57,644 bases of DNA from Erysipelotrichaceae bacterium (GCA_013334325.1 JAAXXT010000012.1:1-57644), one strand, 5' to 3'; counted from the first letter of the stretch, positions 8,023 through 17,508 are shown. The notes: generated by a model from the sequence alone, not told the origin. Made by a program: numbers and translations.

Positions 8023-8213
8023 ATAGCAATGACAAACCATAGTATGTCCTTCTTTCTATCAAGAGACCTAAGTTAGGGTGTGAATTAGGAGAAAGAAAAC
8101 AGAAACTCAGTTTGGAGCATGAACGTTAAAAACGTTTACGGTTCGCCCCGTTATCAGCTTGAGAAGTAAATAAGGTGGTACCACGGATTATCCGTCCTTT
8201 GGGACCCTTTTTT
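8023..8213 (+). promoter_or_regulatory. T-box leader of leuS
   Basis: The T-box sequence AGGTGGTACCACGG (8173-8186) is followed by complementary CGGATTATCCG, a GTCC-TTTG-GGAC hairpin (8194-8205) and a T run (8208-8213), the standard antiterminator/terminator arrangement. The upstream ~150 bases can form stem I and smaller helices; an AACG/CGTT hairpin lies near 8122-8136. A CTC triplet at 8106-8108 within AAACTCAGT is a candidate leucine specifier, but I could not fold stem I with certainty. Family knowledge: uncharged tRNA binding stabilises the antiterminator and allows synthetase expression. The gene downstream fixes the amino acid as leucine. Confidence 0.85.
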
Positions 8214-8229
8214 ATTAGGAGGAAGAAAT

Positions 8230-10620
8230 ATGGATCACAAGACCATAGAAAAGAAGTGGCAGAAGTATTGGGATGAACATGAAGTCTTTAAGACAGATGT
8301 CTGGGACTTTAAGAAGCCTAAAGCTTATATCCTTGATATGTTTCCTTATCCTTCAGGTAATGGCCTTCATGTGGGTCATCCAGAAGGCTATACCGCAACG
8401 GACATCCTAAGTAGGATGAGACGTATGCAGGGCTATAATGTCCTTCACCCTATGGGATGGGATGCTTTTGGGTTACCTGCTGAACAATACGCCTTAAACA
8501 CAGGTCATCATCCTGCCGCTTTCACCAAACAAAACATCGAAGTCTTTAAGAAGCAGATCAAAGCCTTAGGGCTTTCTTATGACTGGACCAAAGAAATCTC
8601 TACGACAGATCCTGGCTATTATAAATGGACCCAATGGATCTTTATCCAGCTCTATAATCAAGGTCTTGCCTATGTCGATGAGATCCCTGTCAATTGGTGT
8701 CCTGAACTGGGCACTGTCTTAGCCAACGAAGAAGTCATCGATGGGAAATCAGAGCGAGGAAGCTTTCCTGTCTATAGAGTGCCTATGCGTCAATGGGTCT
8801 TACGGATCACCAAGTATGCGGAACGTTTATTAGAAGATCTAGAACTGGTGGATTGGCCTGCTTCCACCAAAGAGATGCAGATCAATTGGATCGGTAAATC
8901 AATAGGCGCCAATGTCGTCTTTAAGATAGACTCCACCAATAAGGAATTCACAGTCTTTACCACAAGATCAGATACCTTATTTGGGGCCACCTATTGTGTT
9001 ATGGCACCTGAACATCCTTTCGTCAAAGAGATCACCACAGATAAATACAGCGCTGAAGTCAACGCCTATATCGAAGCGTGTGCTTCTAAAAGCGATCTTC
9101 AAAGAACAGAACTGAATAAAGATAAGACAGGGGTCTTTACCGGAGCCTATGCGATCAATCCTGTCAATCAAAAAAAGATACCTATCTGGATCGCAGACTA
9201 TGTTTTAGCGGCTTATGGGACAGGGGCCATTATGGCTGTGCCTGCCCATGATGAACGAGACTATGAATTCGCTAAGAAATTTAATCTTGATATCGTAGAA
9301 GTCTTATCCGGTGGAGACATCTCAAAAGAAGCCTGGACCCAAGATGGGATCCACGTCAACAGTGGTTTCTTAGATGGGTTAGGTAAAGAAGAAGCATTGA
9401 CTAAGATGAATGCATGGTTAAAAGAAAACAATTTTGGGGAAGCCAAGATCACTTATAAACTAAGAGATTGGCTTTTTAGCCGTCAACGTTATTGGGGAGA
9501 ACCTATCCCAATTATTTTGATGGAAGATGGTTCAAAAAGAACTGTAGACATCGATGAATTACCTTTAGAACTTCCTGAAGTTCAAAACTATAAACCATCT
9601 TCTAAAGGAGAATCTCCTTTATCTCATGCGGTCAATTGGTTGGATGTGGAAATCGATGGGATCAAGGGTAAACGAGAAACCAATACGATGCCTCAATGGG
9701 CAGGAAGCTGTTGGTACTACTTACGCTATCTGGATCCAAAAAATGAACAAGCCATTGCGGCGCCTGAGCTACTTAAACATTGGTTACCTGTCGATCTTTA
9801 TGTCGGTGGGGCTGAACACGCTGTCCTTCATTTATTGTATGCCCGTTTCTGGCACAAGGTGCTTTATGATATAGGGGCTGTTCCTACCAAAGAACCTTTC
9901 GCGAAGCTTTTCCATCAAGGGATGATCTTAGGTGAGAATGGTGAAAAGATGAGCAAGTCTAGAGGCAACGTCATCAATCCAGACGACATCATCGAAACCC
10001 ATGGGGCAGATGCCTTAAGGGTCTATGAGATGTTTATGGGTCCACTAGAAGCTGCTTTGCCTTGGTCTAATACTGGACTAGATGGGACAAAGAAGTGGTT
10101 GGATAGAGTAGAAAGAGCCTTTACAGATCAAAATAAACTCAGTGATATCAACGATGGCTCACTCGATAAGCTCTATCACGCAACCGTTAAAAAAGTTACC
10201 TCAGACATTGAGACTCTTAACTTCAATACCGCTGTATCTCAAATGATGATCTTCATCAATGAGTGTTTCAAAGTACAAACCATTTATAAACCTTACGCGA
10301 TCGGTTTCATCAAGATGTTTGCCTGTTTCGCCCCTCATTATGGAGAAGAACTCTTCGAGATGATCGCCGGCAAGACAAGCATTACCTATGAACCTTGGCC
10401 TACTTACGATCCTAAGTATCTTATCGAAGATGAAGTCGAGATCGTCGTTCAAGTCAATGGGAAAGTCAGAGGTAAACTCACACTGCCTCTTAATACCGAT
10501 CAAGCCACAGTAGAAGCCTTAGTTAAAGATATGGATAACCTAAAAAGCTATATGACAGGTGTTACGGTCATCAAAACGATCTACGTCAAAGATAAGCTTA
10601 TCAATATGGTCGTTAGATAA
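8230..10620 (+). CDS. leuS: Leucyl-tRNA synthetase
   Basis: A 796-residue class I synthetase that charges tRNA-Leu. HIGH motif is [18 protein letters not shown] near residue 42 and KMSKS motif is [11 protein letters not shown] near residue 575. The editing (CP1) domain lies between, with [13 protein letters not shown] and [19 protein letters not shown]. The C-terminus [11 protein letters not shown] is the usual tRNA-binding extension. Length is normal for bacterial LeuRS. AGGAGG precedes the start. Controlled by the upstream T-box. Confidence 0.98.
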   Translation: MDHKTIEKKWQKYWDEHEVFKTDVWDFKKPKAYILDMFPYPSGNGLHVGHPEGYTATDILSRMRRMQGYNVLHPMGWDAFGLPAEQYALNTGHHPAAFTKQNIEVFKKQIKALGLSYDWTKEISTTDPGYYKWTQWIFIQLYNQGLAYVDEIPVNWCPELGTVLANEEVIDGKSERGSFPVYRVPMRQWVLRITKYAERLLEDLELVDWPASTKEMQINWIGKSIGANVVFKIDSTNKEFTVFTTRSDTLFGATYCVMAPEHPFVKEITTDKYSAEVNAYIEACASKSDLQRTELNKDKTGVFTGAYAINPVNQKKIPIWIADYVLAAYGTGAIMAVPAHDERDYEFAKKFNLDIVEVLSGGDISKEAWTQDGIHVNSGFLDGLGKEEALTKMNAWLKENNFGEAKITYKLRDWLFSRQRYWGEPIPIILMEDGSKRTVDIDELPLELPEVQNYKPSSKGESPLSHAVNWLDVEIDGIKGKRETNTMPQWAGSCWYYLRYLDPKNEQAIAAPELLKHWLPVDLYVGGAEHAVLHLLYARFWHKVLYDIGAVPTKEPFAKLFHQGMILGENGEKMSKSRGNVINPDDIIETHGADALRVYEMFMGPLEAALPWSNTGLDGTKKWLDRVERAFTDQNKLSDINDGSLDKLYHATVKKVTSDIETLNFNTAVSQMMIFINECFKVQTIYKPYAIGFIKMFACFAPHYGEELFEMIAGKTSITYEPWPTYDPKYLIEDEVEIVVQVNGKVRGKLTLPLNTDQATVEALVKDMDNLKSYMTGVTVIKTIYVKDKLINMVVR

Positions 10621-10629
10621 AGACATAAA

Positions 10630-10668
10630 AAAAGATCCAAGTAAGGTTTATTCCTACTTGGATCTTTT
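10630..10668 (+). terminator. Terminator after leuS (bidirectional)
   Basis: AAAAGATCCAAGTA pairs with TACTTGGATCTTTT, extended by AGG/CC, around a short loop; A runs left and T runs right serve both leuS and the convergent membrane protein gene. Confidence 0.85.
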
Positions 10669-10674
10669 ATTTAC

Positions 10675-11082
10675 TTATTCAGCTGAAGCATAGATCCCAT
10701 AGACATAAGCCAAGAGCGATATCGCAAAGCCTAAAGCCATCAAAGCAGACATAAAGTCATTATCGACACTCACAAACGAGGATCCTGTTCCTACGGAAAG
10801 CAAGACACCTAATAAACCAACGACGGAAACCCCCATCCACATCTTGCTTTTGGCTTTATTGGCCATCGCGACGAGTGATGCTGAATGAAAGATCAATAAG
10901 GTTCCTAAAGTCGCATGAGACAATAGGATAAGTGACTTCATCATAAATGACCAGCCTTCTCCTTCAGGGATCTCAATAAACAAAGTCGTATAGATACCTA
11001 AACAATAAATCAAGGTCAATAAGACCACTGCCGCTAATGCTGCTCTTTTTAGTTTGTACTTCGCAACCAATACTTTTCCCAT
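10675..11082 (-). CDS. Small four-helix membrane protein of unknown function
   Basis: A 135-residue protein with a short basic N-terminus (KYKLKRA) and four hydrophobic segments at about residues 12-33, 47-68, 80-98 and 108-130. I do not recognise a family motif. Start has AAGGAG well placed. A perfect 15-bp palindrome, GAGATGATTCATCTC (11100-11114), lies 18 bases upstream of the start and could be an operator or a leader hairpin. A monocistronic unit between two terminators. Confidence 0.7.
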   Translation of the reverse strand: MGKVLVAKYKLKRAALAAVVLLTLIYCLGIYTTLFIEIPEGEGWSFMMKSLILLSHATLGTLLIFHSASLVAMANKAKSKMWMGVSVVGLLGVLLSVGTGSSFVSVDNDFMSALMALGFAISLLAYVYGIYASAE

Positions 11083-11171
11083 CTTAATTCTCCTTAAGCG
11101 AGATGATTCATCTCTTATGAGTCTATTATTGCTTAAGCAGCTTAATTAAACAAATGATGTGCCCACTAAAA

Positions 11172-11187
11172 AAGGACTTTAGTCCTT
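11172..11187 (-). terminator. Terminator of the metallophosphoesterase-like gene
   Basis: On the minus strand AAGGACT-AA-AGTCCTT followed by TTTTT; the stem overlaps the stop codon of the gene. Confidence 0.75.
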
Positions 11188-12004
11188 AGTTGTTTTTAAA
11201 GGTGATCAGTGTAATGGATGGATCGGTCAACCATCGTGCTTTAAGTGTGGAAACCCCAATACCAGTACTCACATAAAGCTCAAGTGAACTCAGATGGGTC
11301 CAGCCTTTTTGATGGATCTCGCTTTTCATAAAGAGGGGACCAATCAAAGGCAAGGTCACTTGTCCACCATGGGTTTTACCAGAAAAAAAGACATCTACAT
11401 TCTTCCCGTTTAAAATACTAGAGGCATCTGGATCATACGCAAAGGCCACAGTATAGTCACTAGAGCCTAAACCGCTTAGTAGTTCTAATGGACTACTTTC
11501 ATCCCATCCTAAGAAGTTGATCGAAGAGGAACCTAATACATGGATCGGAATAAGTTTAGAATTTAGGACTTCAAACCCTGCTTCTAGATAAAGGGCTTGT
11601 AGTTCAGTTTGATGAGCTAAGTCGAGTTCAGAAAGGATCGCATATTTCCCATAAGGTGCCTTGATCGAACTCAATAAGTCAATCAAAGAAGTTCTTTCGG
11701 CTTCAGAATATGTTTGATAACTCTTCTCATCGATCAGATCTCCCCCAAAGACCACAAAGTCAGGATTAAGCGCATTGATCTTAGTGATCACATTTTGATA
11801 GTAAGCATCACTTAATGTAAAGGCATGAAGATCTGTGAAATAGATAAGATTCATCTCACTGAAGACATCAGGAATCTTCGAAGAGCTTAAGGTGATCTTA
11901 TCAACGTTTAATCGTGTCAAAGCCCCATGGGTACTATCATAGACCGTGGTGGTTAAAGCGATGATGAAGACGATGGCACTTATGACTAAGACTCTTAATT
12001 TCAT
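11186..12004 (-). CDS. YkuE-like metallophosphoesterase with a degraded metal site
   Basis: A 272-residue membrane-anchored calcineurin-fold protein (hydrophobic segment at residues 4-20). Kept motifs: FTDLHA and VFGGDLIDE, plus THGGQVTLPLIGP near the end, as in the YkuE/YaeI family that acts on lipid-linked phosphodiesters. Lost: the GNHD motif is replaced by AILSELDLA, the LxHxPD histidine by AFAYDPD, and the first histidine of GHTH by lysine (SGKTHGG). Several metal ligands are therefore absent and it may be a non-catalytic homologue. The start at 12004 was chosen over a longer frame because an extended -10 ends seven bases upstream. Confidence 0.8.
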   Translation of the reverse strand: MKLRVLVISAIVFIIALTTTVYDSTHGALTRLNVDKITLSSSKIPDVFSEMNLIYFTDLHAFTLSDAYYQNVITKINALNPDFVVFGGDLIDEKSYQTYSEAERTSLIDLLSSIKAPYGKYAILSELDLAHQTELQALYLEAGFEVLNSKLIPIHVLGSSSINFLGWDESSPLELLSGLGSSDYTVAFAYDPDASSILNGKNVDVFFSGKTHGGQVTLPLIGPLFMKSEIHQKGWTHLSSLELYVSTGIGVSTLKARWLTDPSITLITFKNN

Positions 12005-12011
12005 ATAACCC

Positions 12012-12020
12012 ATTTTATCA
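12012..12020 (-). promoter_or_regulatory. Extended -10 of the metallophosphoesterase-like gene
   Basis: Minus strand TGA then TAAAAT (12012-12017), seven bases before the ATG at 12004; no Shine-Dalgarno. It is divergent from the TATAAT at 12052-12057 serving the LiaF-like gene. Confidence 0.45.
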
Positions 12021-12076
12021 TAGGACCCTATTGAAAAACCTGAAGAAGGCGTATAATAGATAAAAAAGGAGAACAC

Positions 12077-12751
12077 ATGAGAAAATTCATAGGACTTATT
12101 TTAGTTGTTTTTGGGGTCTTGGTTTTAGCGGATACCTTAAAACTGTTTGGAGAAGACGTAGCGCTATGGAGCTACATATGGCCAAGCATTCTCATTCTGT
12201 TTGGTCTATCAGGCATGATCCGTAGAGGATCCTTTAGGATCATCAGTAGTTTCTTGATCATCATAGGCGCTTTCTATCTCGCTAAGAATCTAGGCGTAGA
12301 ATGGTTTCAAGGCAAGGAACTTCATCTATTTGCGGTATTCATTGTTTTATTAGGCATCCAGCTTATCTTTTTTAGTGGTTGGAGTAAGATCAATCGTCAC
12401 TCTCATGATTTTATTAGATCCTCTCACTCTAATGGGAAAGAATTCTCAGCCTTTATGGGAGGACTAGATGAGAAAGTAGTATCTGATGATTTCAATGGTT
12501 GTAGTGTTACTGCCGTTATGGGTGGAGCTGAACTGGATCTCTCAGAAGTCAAGATCACCAAGGATGTCACGGTTGAATGTACAGCAGTCATGGGTGCCGT
12601 CGAATTGAGATTACCTCGAAACGTCCGTATCATCGTCAGTGGAACCCCAGTAATGGGTGGCTATGAGAACACTAACCAAGGTGATCCTAATGCGACATTT
12701 ACCATCTTAGTTCAATATACCGCCGTTATGGGCGCAGTAGAAATTAGATAA
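12077..12751 (+). CDS. LiaF-like membrane protein
   Basis: A 224-residue protein with three to four N-terminal membrane segments (about residues 3-20, 30-46, 53-70, 81-98). A cytoplasmic or surface beta-rich C-terminal domain follows. The C-terminal half carries a recurring MGG/MGA motif (FSAFMGGLDE, TAVMGGAELDL, TAVMGAVELRL, TPVMGGYEN, TAVMGAVEIR) typical of LiaF/DUF1707-like cell-wall-stress proteins. In Bacilli LiaF modulates a two-component system; no kinase is adjacent here. Good AAGGAG ribosome binding site and TATAAT at 12052-12057. Confidence 0.8.
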   Translation: MRKFIGLILVVFGVLVLADTLKLFGEDVALWSYIWPSILILFGLSGMIRRGSFRIISSFLIIIGAFYLAKNLGVEWFQGKELHLFAVFIVLLGIQLIFFSGWSKINRHSHDFIRSSHSNGKEFSAFMGGLDEKVVSDDFNGCSVTAVMGGAELDLSEVKITKDVTVECTAVMGAVELRLPRNVRIIVSGTPVMGGYENTNQGDPNATFTILVQYTAVMGAVEIR

Positions 12752-12755
12752 AAAG

Positions 12756-12779
12756 AAAGAGAATCGCAAGATTCTCTTT
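12756..12779. terminator. Bidirectional terminator
   Basis: AAAGAGAATC-GCAA-GATTCTCTTT between the convergent LiaF-like and RNase J genes; it overlaps the RNase J stop codon. Confidence 0.8.
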
Positions 12780-14514
12780 AATTTTGTGTGGTCTTTTTAA
12801 GGGCCATCGCTGCTTTTTGATTTAGGATGACAGGGATGACGATTGGATTACGTCTTGTCTTTTGGAAGAGATAAGGTTCTAAGGAAGTTCTTACCGCATT
12901 CTTGAGATCATTGAAGGTAACTTTGTTCATCATGGTTTTCTTCAAGGCATCATAGACGATCAATTCTGCTTCCTTGAGTAAAGTCTGATTTTCTTTCAAG
13001 TGGACAAAGCCTCTTGAGACGATGCTTGGTCTAACCAAGATCTTATTGAAACGAGAATCAATCGAGACGATGACAGCGACCATCCCATTGTCTCCTAAGA
13101 TCTTACGATCCTTTAGGACAGAGGTAGATAGACCTGAGGCATCATTCCCATCGACATAGATATCATCGGTAGGTATTCTGGTATCAGAGAGGAAAACATC
13201 GCCATTACGGATACACAAGGCATCCCCATTGGATAAGATAAAGACGTTTTCTTTAGGAACACCAGTTTCGACCCCTGTTTTACCATGAGTCTTCAACATC
13301 TTATATTCACCATGCATAGGCATAAAGAACTTAGGTTTGATCAATTGTAGCATCAATTTCTGTTCTTCACGTGAGGCGTGGCCTGTCGTATGAAGGGAGT
13401 TCAATAGGGAATTGGTCAAGACATTGGCACCAGAACGGGTCAATTGATTGACGACCGCATTGACTGATAAGGCATTGCCTGGGATAGGTGAACTTGAGAA
13501 GACGACCGTATCACCTGGAATGATCCTAAGATGACGATGGGTCCCATTGGCCATTCTAGAAAGCGCAGCCAAAGGTTCGCCTTGACTACCTGTAACTAAG
13601 ATACAGATCTTATTGGCAGCCACTGAGTTGAGATATTCAGGTTCGATGAAGTTTCCATCTTCGACCTTGATGTGTCCATATTTCTTACCGATGGCAACAA
13701 CATTCTCCATCGATCTTCCAAAGACCACGATCTTACGACCACAAGCGACTGCTGCTTCGATGATTTGTCTTACACGATAGACGTTAGATGCGAATGTCGC
13801 TACGATGAGACGACCTTGAGCTTTACGGGTGATGTCTAAAAGGGAAGTCGCGACTTCTTTTTCAGAGATGGTGAACCCTTGAACGGAAGAATTGGTGGAG
13901 TCACTCATTAAAAGCGTTACGCCGATCTGTCCGATGTAGGCCATCTTCTGATAATCGGCATTGGCGCCTACTGGGGTCAAGTCGAATTTAAAGTCACCTG
14001 TCTCTACAACACGTCCATTAGGGGTATTGATAAGGACACCCAGTGAATCTGGGATAGAATGGGTCGTCTTAAAGAAACCTACGGTAAAATTATCCGTGAC
14101 GACTCTAGAGTCATCATCGATGACTTCGATGTCGATCTTATAATGACGACGTTCTTCAAGCTTCTTTTGGATCAGAGCCGCTGCGAATTGAGGCGCATAG
14201 ATCTTAGGAAGTTTGACGCTTTGCATCAAAAAGGGGATCCCACCGATATGATCTTCATGACCATGGGTAATGATCAATGCTTTGATCTTGTGTTGATTTC
14301 TTTGAAGATAGCTGTAGTCGGGGATGACATAGTCTACCCCTAATAAACTTTCCTCAGGAAAACGTACGCCTGCATCCAAGATGATGATTTCTTCACCGTG
14401 TTCCAAGCAGTACATGTTTTTGCCAACTTCTCCCAAGCCGCCTAAAGCGTAGACCAGGGTATCCGTTGCGCGGTTAAATGTCTTGTGTTCTGAATATGCT
14501 TCTTTTTGTTCCAT
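12778..14514 (-). CDS. rnj: Ribonuclease J
   Basis: A 578-residue metallo-beta-lactamase/beta-CASP nuclease for mRNA and rRNA processing (endo- and 5'-exonuclease in Bacillota). The metal motif THGHEDHIGG lies near residue 80. SDSTNSS, the beta-CASP segments VTGSQGEP and IPGN, and HTTGHAS are all present. Normal RNase J1 length. Eight bases downstream of def in a two-gene minus-strand unit, an association also near the def/rnjA loci of B. subtilis. GGAG precedes the start. Confidence 0.95.
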   Translation of the reverse strand: MEQKEAYSEHKTFNRATDTLVYALGGLGEVGKNMYCLEHGEEIIILDAGVRFPEESLLGVDYVIPDYSYLQRNQHKIKALIITHGHEDHIGGIPFLMQSVKLPKIYAPQFAAALIQKKLEERRHYKIDIEVIDDDSRVVTDNFTVGFFKTTHSIPDSLGVLINTPNGRVVETGDFKFDLTPVGANADYQKMAYIGQIGVTLLMSDSTNSSVQGFTISEKEVATSLLDITRKAQGRLIVATFASNVYRVRQIIEAAVACGRKIVVFGRSMENVVAIGKKYGHIKVEDGNFIEPEYLNSVAANKICILVTGSQGEPLAALSRMANGTHRHLRIIPGDTVVFSSSPIPGNALSVNAVVNQLTRSGANVLTNSLLNSLHTTGHASREEQKLMLQLIKPKFFMPMHGEYKMLKTHGKTGVETGVPKENVFILSNGDALCIRNGDVFLSDTRIPTDDIYVDGNDASGLSTSVLKDRKILGDNGMVAVIVSIDSRFNKILVRPSIVSRGFVHLKENQTLLKEAELIVYDALKKTMMNKVTFNDLKNAVRTSLEPYLFQKTRRNPIVIPVILNQKAAMALKKTTQN

Positions 14515-14522
14515 TAGGACTC

Positions 14523-15080
14523 CTATTCGATGACGAGCATATTTTCACTAAGTGCCCAAGGGTCTTGTGTGTTGATATGGTCGTAAAATAATATGCCATT
14601 AAGATGGTCTATTTCATGCTGTATGACGATGGCGGCATAACCATGTTCTTTAATAAGGACTTCTTGTTGAGCTAGTATATCATAAGCTCTTACTGTAATA
14701 CGCGCTGCACGCTTCACAAAGCCTTCATGAACGATTTCTACACTAAGGCAACCTTCACCACCTTTAAGGGCAGCTTGTTGAACAGAGTGAGAGACGATCT
14801 TAGGGTTGGCTAAGAGGTAGATCATAGGCTCCTGGTCTTCAGTATCGACCATCACCATGATGATATGGACGAATTCTCCAACTTGAGGCGCCGCTAAACC
14901 TACTGCAGGTCTTAGGTTATATTTTTCAGCCTTGTCTTCATCTCGGCTGTCTTTTACATAACGAAGCATCTTCTTCGCTAAAGCTAAATGTTTAGGGCTC
15001 AAAGGTAAATCGACCGGCTTAGATTTATTTCTTAGTTTAGGGTCGGTGTCTTTGACGATGGTTTCATAGTTTATTCTCAT
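14523..15080 (-). CDS. def: Peptide deformylase
   Basis: A 185-residue type 2 (Gram-positive) polypeptide deformylase that removes the formyl group from nascent N-terminal methionine. All three motifs are intact: GLAAPQVG, EGCLS (cysteine metal ligand) and HEIDHLNG (two histidine ligands and the catalytic glutamate). The start at 15080 has GAAAGG upstream. It heads the def-rnj transcript. The usual partner fmt is not beside it, nor in the priA-rsmB cluster. Confidence 0.95.
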   Translation of the reverse strand: MRINYETIVKDTDPKLRNKSKPVDLPLSPKHLALAKKMLRYVKDSRDEDKAEKYNLRPAVGLAAPQVGEFVHIIMVMVDTEDQEPMIYLLANPKIVSHSVQQAALKGGEGCLSVEIVHEGFVKRAARITVRAYDILAQQEVLIKEHGYAAIVIQHEIDHLNGILFYDHINTQDPWALSENMLVIE

Positions 15081-15203
15081 TTAAAAAACCTTTCACATAC
15101 TCACATGATATGTCTTTATCACTGATAACAGACACATTATACAGAAAGCCAATTGATTTACAAGCATTATATGACTTACTTTCATTATAAGCCTATTTTT
15201 ATT

Positions 15204-15212
15204 TGATACAAT
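15204..15212 (+). promoter_or_regulatory. Extended -10 of ftsW, leaderless start
   Basis: TGA then TACAAT (15207-15212); seven bases later comes the ATG at 15220 with no Shine-Dalgarno. Confidence 0.5.
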
Positions 15213-15219
15213 TAAAATA

Positions 15220-16404
15220 ATGAAAACAAGACGATTCTCTTTAAAACTTCCTTCTGGAGGTGACTTACTCCTACTGCTCGCCATGATCCCATTGATGGTC
15301 ATAGGCTTGGTGATGAGTGCTTCCTCAGCCATGACGACAGATGTCCAACTTTTTGATTTGATGATCGCTGTGCTTAAACAAGGATTCTTTCTCACTGTAG
15401 GATACATCGCCTATGTTTGGTTTTCTAAACACTTCTCTTTGGATTTCTTTAAACGAAGAACTCTTGAGATTCTTTTTGTCTCTTTTGTCTTTGTGCTCAT
15501 TCCTTTGTTTTTTCGTGAAATCAATGGGGCGAAGGCTTGGATACAAATCCCATTAGGATTTACTTCGCTCACTATACAGCCTTCAGAGTTTCTTAAAGTA
15601 ATTAGTATCGTCATCTTAGCGGTGTATATGGGCGATGTCAAAAACGAAAACGCAAAACTTAGTCAAGTGTTAAGGATCCCTGCTTTTTTTATCTCAGCTC
15701 TATTGATCATCATCATACTTCTTCAAAGTGATTTAGGTTCAGGTTTGGTTCTATTAGGCATCAGTGTATTGGTTTTCCTACTTTCATCTTTTCCTAAACT
15801 CAAAAAGATTCAATGGGTTTTCTTAGGTTTAACGATCTTAGCCATTATCGGGGCGGGTCTTCTATTGACCCCAAATGGTTTAGCTTTCTTAAGAACGATG
15901 CCTATTCCTGATTATATGGTCAAACGTTTTGAAAATACGATCGATCCTTTCCTCAATCGCTATGGGACAGGTTATCAGTTGGTCAGTTCCTTGATGGCCT
16001 TCGTAAAAGGAGATATGTTTGGGGTAGGCTTTGGGAAAAGCTTACAGAAATATGGGTATCTACCTGCGGCTCAAACTGATTTCATTTTAGCGGTCATCGC
16101 TGAAGAATTTGGATTCAATGGGGTCTTTTGGGTTTCGTTGATTACCTTGTTTATGGTGGTACGATTGATGATCCTTGCGTATCGATCGACTTTAGATAGC
16201 TCGCGTATGATTCTAGCGGGAGTTGCCTATTATATTTTATTACACTTCATTTTAAATGTAGGTGGTGTCAGTGCTTTGATTCCATTGACAGGTGTTCCTT
16301 TATTGTTCATTAGTTCAGGAGGATCCAGTACCATATCGATCATGATCGCTTTAGGGATCGCTCAACGAGTCATCTCCTTAGAAAGATCTAAGGTTAAGCC
16401 ATGA
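15220..16404 (+). CDS. ftsW: FtsW/RodA/SpoVE-family SEDS glycosyltransferase
   Basis: A 394-residue polytopic membrane protein with about ten hydrophobic segments. SEDS proteins polymerise lipid II into peptidoglycan strands with a class B PBP. Typical segments: INGAKAWIQIPLGFTSLTIQPSEFLK, LQSDLGSGLVLLG, RYGTGYQLVSSLMAFVKGDMFGVGFG, ILAVIAEEFGFNG and LTGVPLLFISSGGSS. Only one SEDS gene is in view, so FtsW versus RodA cannot be settled; FtsW is preferred for its GYQLVSSL segment. Four-base overlap with rsmD. Confidence 0.88.
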   Translation: MKTRRFSLKLPSGGDLLLLLAMIPLMVIGLVMSASSAMTTDVQLFDLMIAVLKQGFFLTVGYIAYVWFSKHFSLDFFKRRTLEILFVSFVFVLIPLFFREINGAKAWIQIPLGFTSLTIQPSEFLKVISIVILAVYMGDVKNENAKLSQVLRIPAFFISALLIIIILLQSDLGSGLVLLGISVLVFLLSSFPKLKKIQWVFLGLTILAIIGAGLLLTPNGLAFLRTMPIPDYMVKRFENTIDPFLNRYGTGYQLVSSLMAFVKGDMFGVGFGKSLQKYGYLPAAQTDFILAVIAEEFGFNGVFWVSLITLFMVVRLMILAYRSTLDSSRMILAGVAYYILLHFILNVGGVSALIPLTGVPLLFISSGGSSTISIMIALGIAQRVISLERSKVKP

Positions 16405-16955
16405 GGATCATCGCAGGAACTTATCGTTCACGCTTGATCAAAGCGGTCGAAGGACAATCAACGAGACCTACACTGGATAAAGTAAAAGAAGCTTTGTTTA
16501 CTCGATTAGGACCTTCTGTTTCAGGTAAAGCTGCTTTGGATCTTTTTGCGGGAAGTGGAAACATAGGACTAGAAGCCATCTCAAGAGGGATGAGACCTGT
16601 CGTCTTTGTAGATGGGGCAGTCGCAGCGATAAAAGTCATCCATGAGAATATAAAAGCCTTAGGGGTCCAAGAAGAGTCTCAAGTCTATCGAATGGATGCC
16701 TTCTCTGCCTTACGCTATCTTAGTAAGAAAGAAATCAAGTTTCATTTCGTTTATCTTGATCCTCCTTATCTAAAGGTCGATCTCACACAGATCTTAGAAG
16801 ATTTAATCCACTATGATTTGATCACAGAAGACAGTATAATAGTGATAGAAAGTCCCAGTGACGCTCCACTCATTCATCATTTAGCTTATGATCTAGAAAA
16901 AACATCGGTGTATGGCACGGTAGCCTTACATACGTATAGGAGGAAACATGATTAA
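16401..16955 (+). CDS. rsmD: 16S rRNA (guanine966-N2)-methyltransferase RsmD
   Basis: A 184-residue Rossmann methyltransferase. Typical N-terminus MRIIAGTYRSRLI, then STRPTLDKVKEALF, the SAM motif ALDLFAGSGNIGLEAISRG and the catalytic YLDPPY. Methylates 16S rRNA in the small subunit. Overlaps ftsW by 4 and coaD by 8 bases; the rsmD-coaD pair is widely conserved. Confidence 0.95.
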   Translation: MRIIAGTYRSRLIKAVEGQSTRPTLDKVKEALFTRLGPSVSGKAALDLFAGSGNIGLEAISRGMRPVVFVDGAVAAIKVIHENIKALGVQEESQVYRMDAFSALRYLSKKEIKFHFVYLDPPYLKVDLTQILEDLIHYDLITEDSIIVIESPSDAPLIHHLAYDLEKTSVYGTVALHTYRRKHD

Positions 16956-17427
16956 AGCACTATATCCTGGATCTTTTGATCCCTTAACCAATGGCCATTT
17001 AGACGTCATCAAAAGAGCCTCTGCGATCTTTGATGAACTAGAAGTTGTCATCATGAACAATCCCAATAAGGCTTTTACCTTTAGTGTAGAAGAACGTATC
17101 GCAATGATCAAAAGTATCATCACGAAGTTTCCTAATGTGACAGTCTCAGCTCAAAGTGGATTGACTGTCGATTATGCGCAAAGAGTAGGGGCCAGCGTCT
17201 TAGTTAGAGGCATACGAGCCGTCATGGATTATGAATATGAACTTCAGCAAGCTACCGCCAATATGATCCTTAATCCTGCCATAGAAACGGTCTTCCTTTT
17301 GACCCATCCTCAATGGTCCTTCTTATCATCCAGTGTCGTTAAACAGGTAGCCCTTAATAAAGGAGATCTCACAGGATTTATTCCTCCTGAGATCAAAGAT
17401 GTGATTTTAGCAAAGTATAAACTATGA
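16948..17427 (+). CDS. coaD: Phosphopantetheine adenylyltransferase
   Basis: A 159-residue nucleotidyltransferase of coenzyme A biosynthesis. Motifs: YPGSFDPLTNGHLDVI (adenylyl-binding T/HxGH), LVRGIRAVMDYEYELQ, and the ISSS-like segment SFLSSSVVK. Normal length. Its TGA stop overlaps the left arm of the downstream terminator. Confidence 0.96.
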   Translation: MIKALYPGSFDPLTNGHLDVIKRASAIFDELEVVIMNNPNKAFTFSVEERIAMIKSIITKFPNVTVSAQSGLTVDYAQRVGASVLVRGIRAVMDYEYELQQATANMILNPAIETVFLLTHPQWSFLSSSVVKQVALNKGDLTGFIPPEIKDVILAKYKL

Positions 17428-17444
17428 CCTTCGGGTCTTTTTTT
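17426..17444 (+). terminator. Terminator after coaD
   Basis: GACC-TTCG-GGTC followed by seven T; a UUCG tetraloop hairpin that starts inside the coaD stop codon. Confidence 0.8.
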
Positions 17445-17465
17445 AACACAATTTAACACAAGTTT

Positions 17466-17492
17466 TTAGCACTTAAGACTTGACAGTGCTAA
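17466..17492 (+). promoter_or_regulatory. CIRCE operator 1
   Basis: TTAGCACTT, nine-base spacer, CAGTGCTAA: the controlling inverted repeat of chaperone expression, bound by HrcA. It contains the -35 of the hrcA promoter. Confidence 0.88.
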
Positions 17493-17507
17493 ATGAGTTG
17501 CTATAAT
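17480..17507 (+). promoter_or_regulatory. Promoter of hrcA-grpE-dnaK-dnaJ
   Basis: Perfect TTGACA (17480-17485), 16-bp spacer, perfect TATAAT (17502-17507). The -35 lies in CIRCE 1 and the expected start (about 17514) lies in CIRCE 2. Confidence 0.88.
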
Positions 17508-17508
17508 A

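Noticed and set aside
15093-15641. Minus-strand frames opposite the start of ftsW
   Set aside because: Overlap a clear SEDS gene and its promoter; low-complexity lysine/serine translations.
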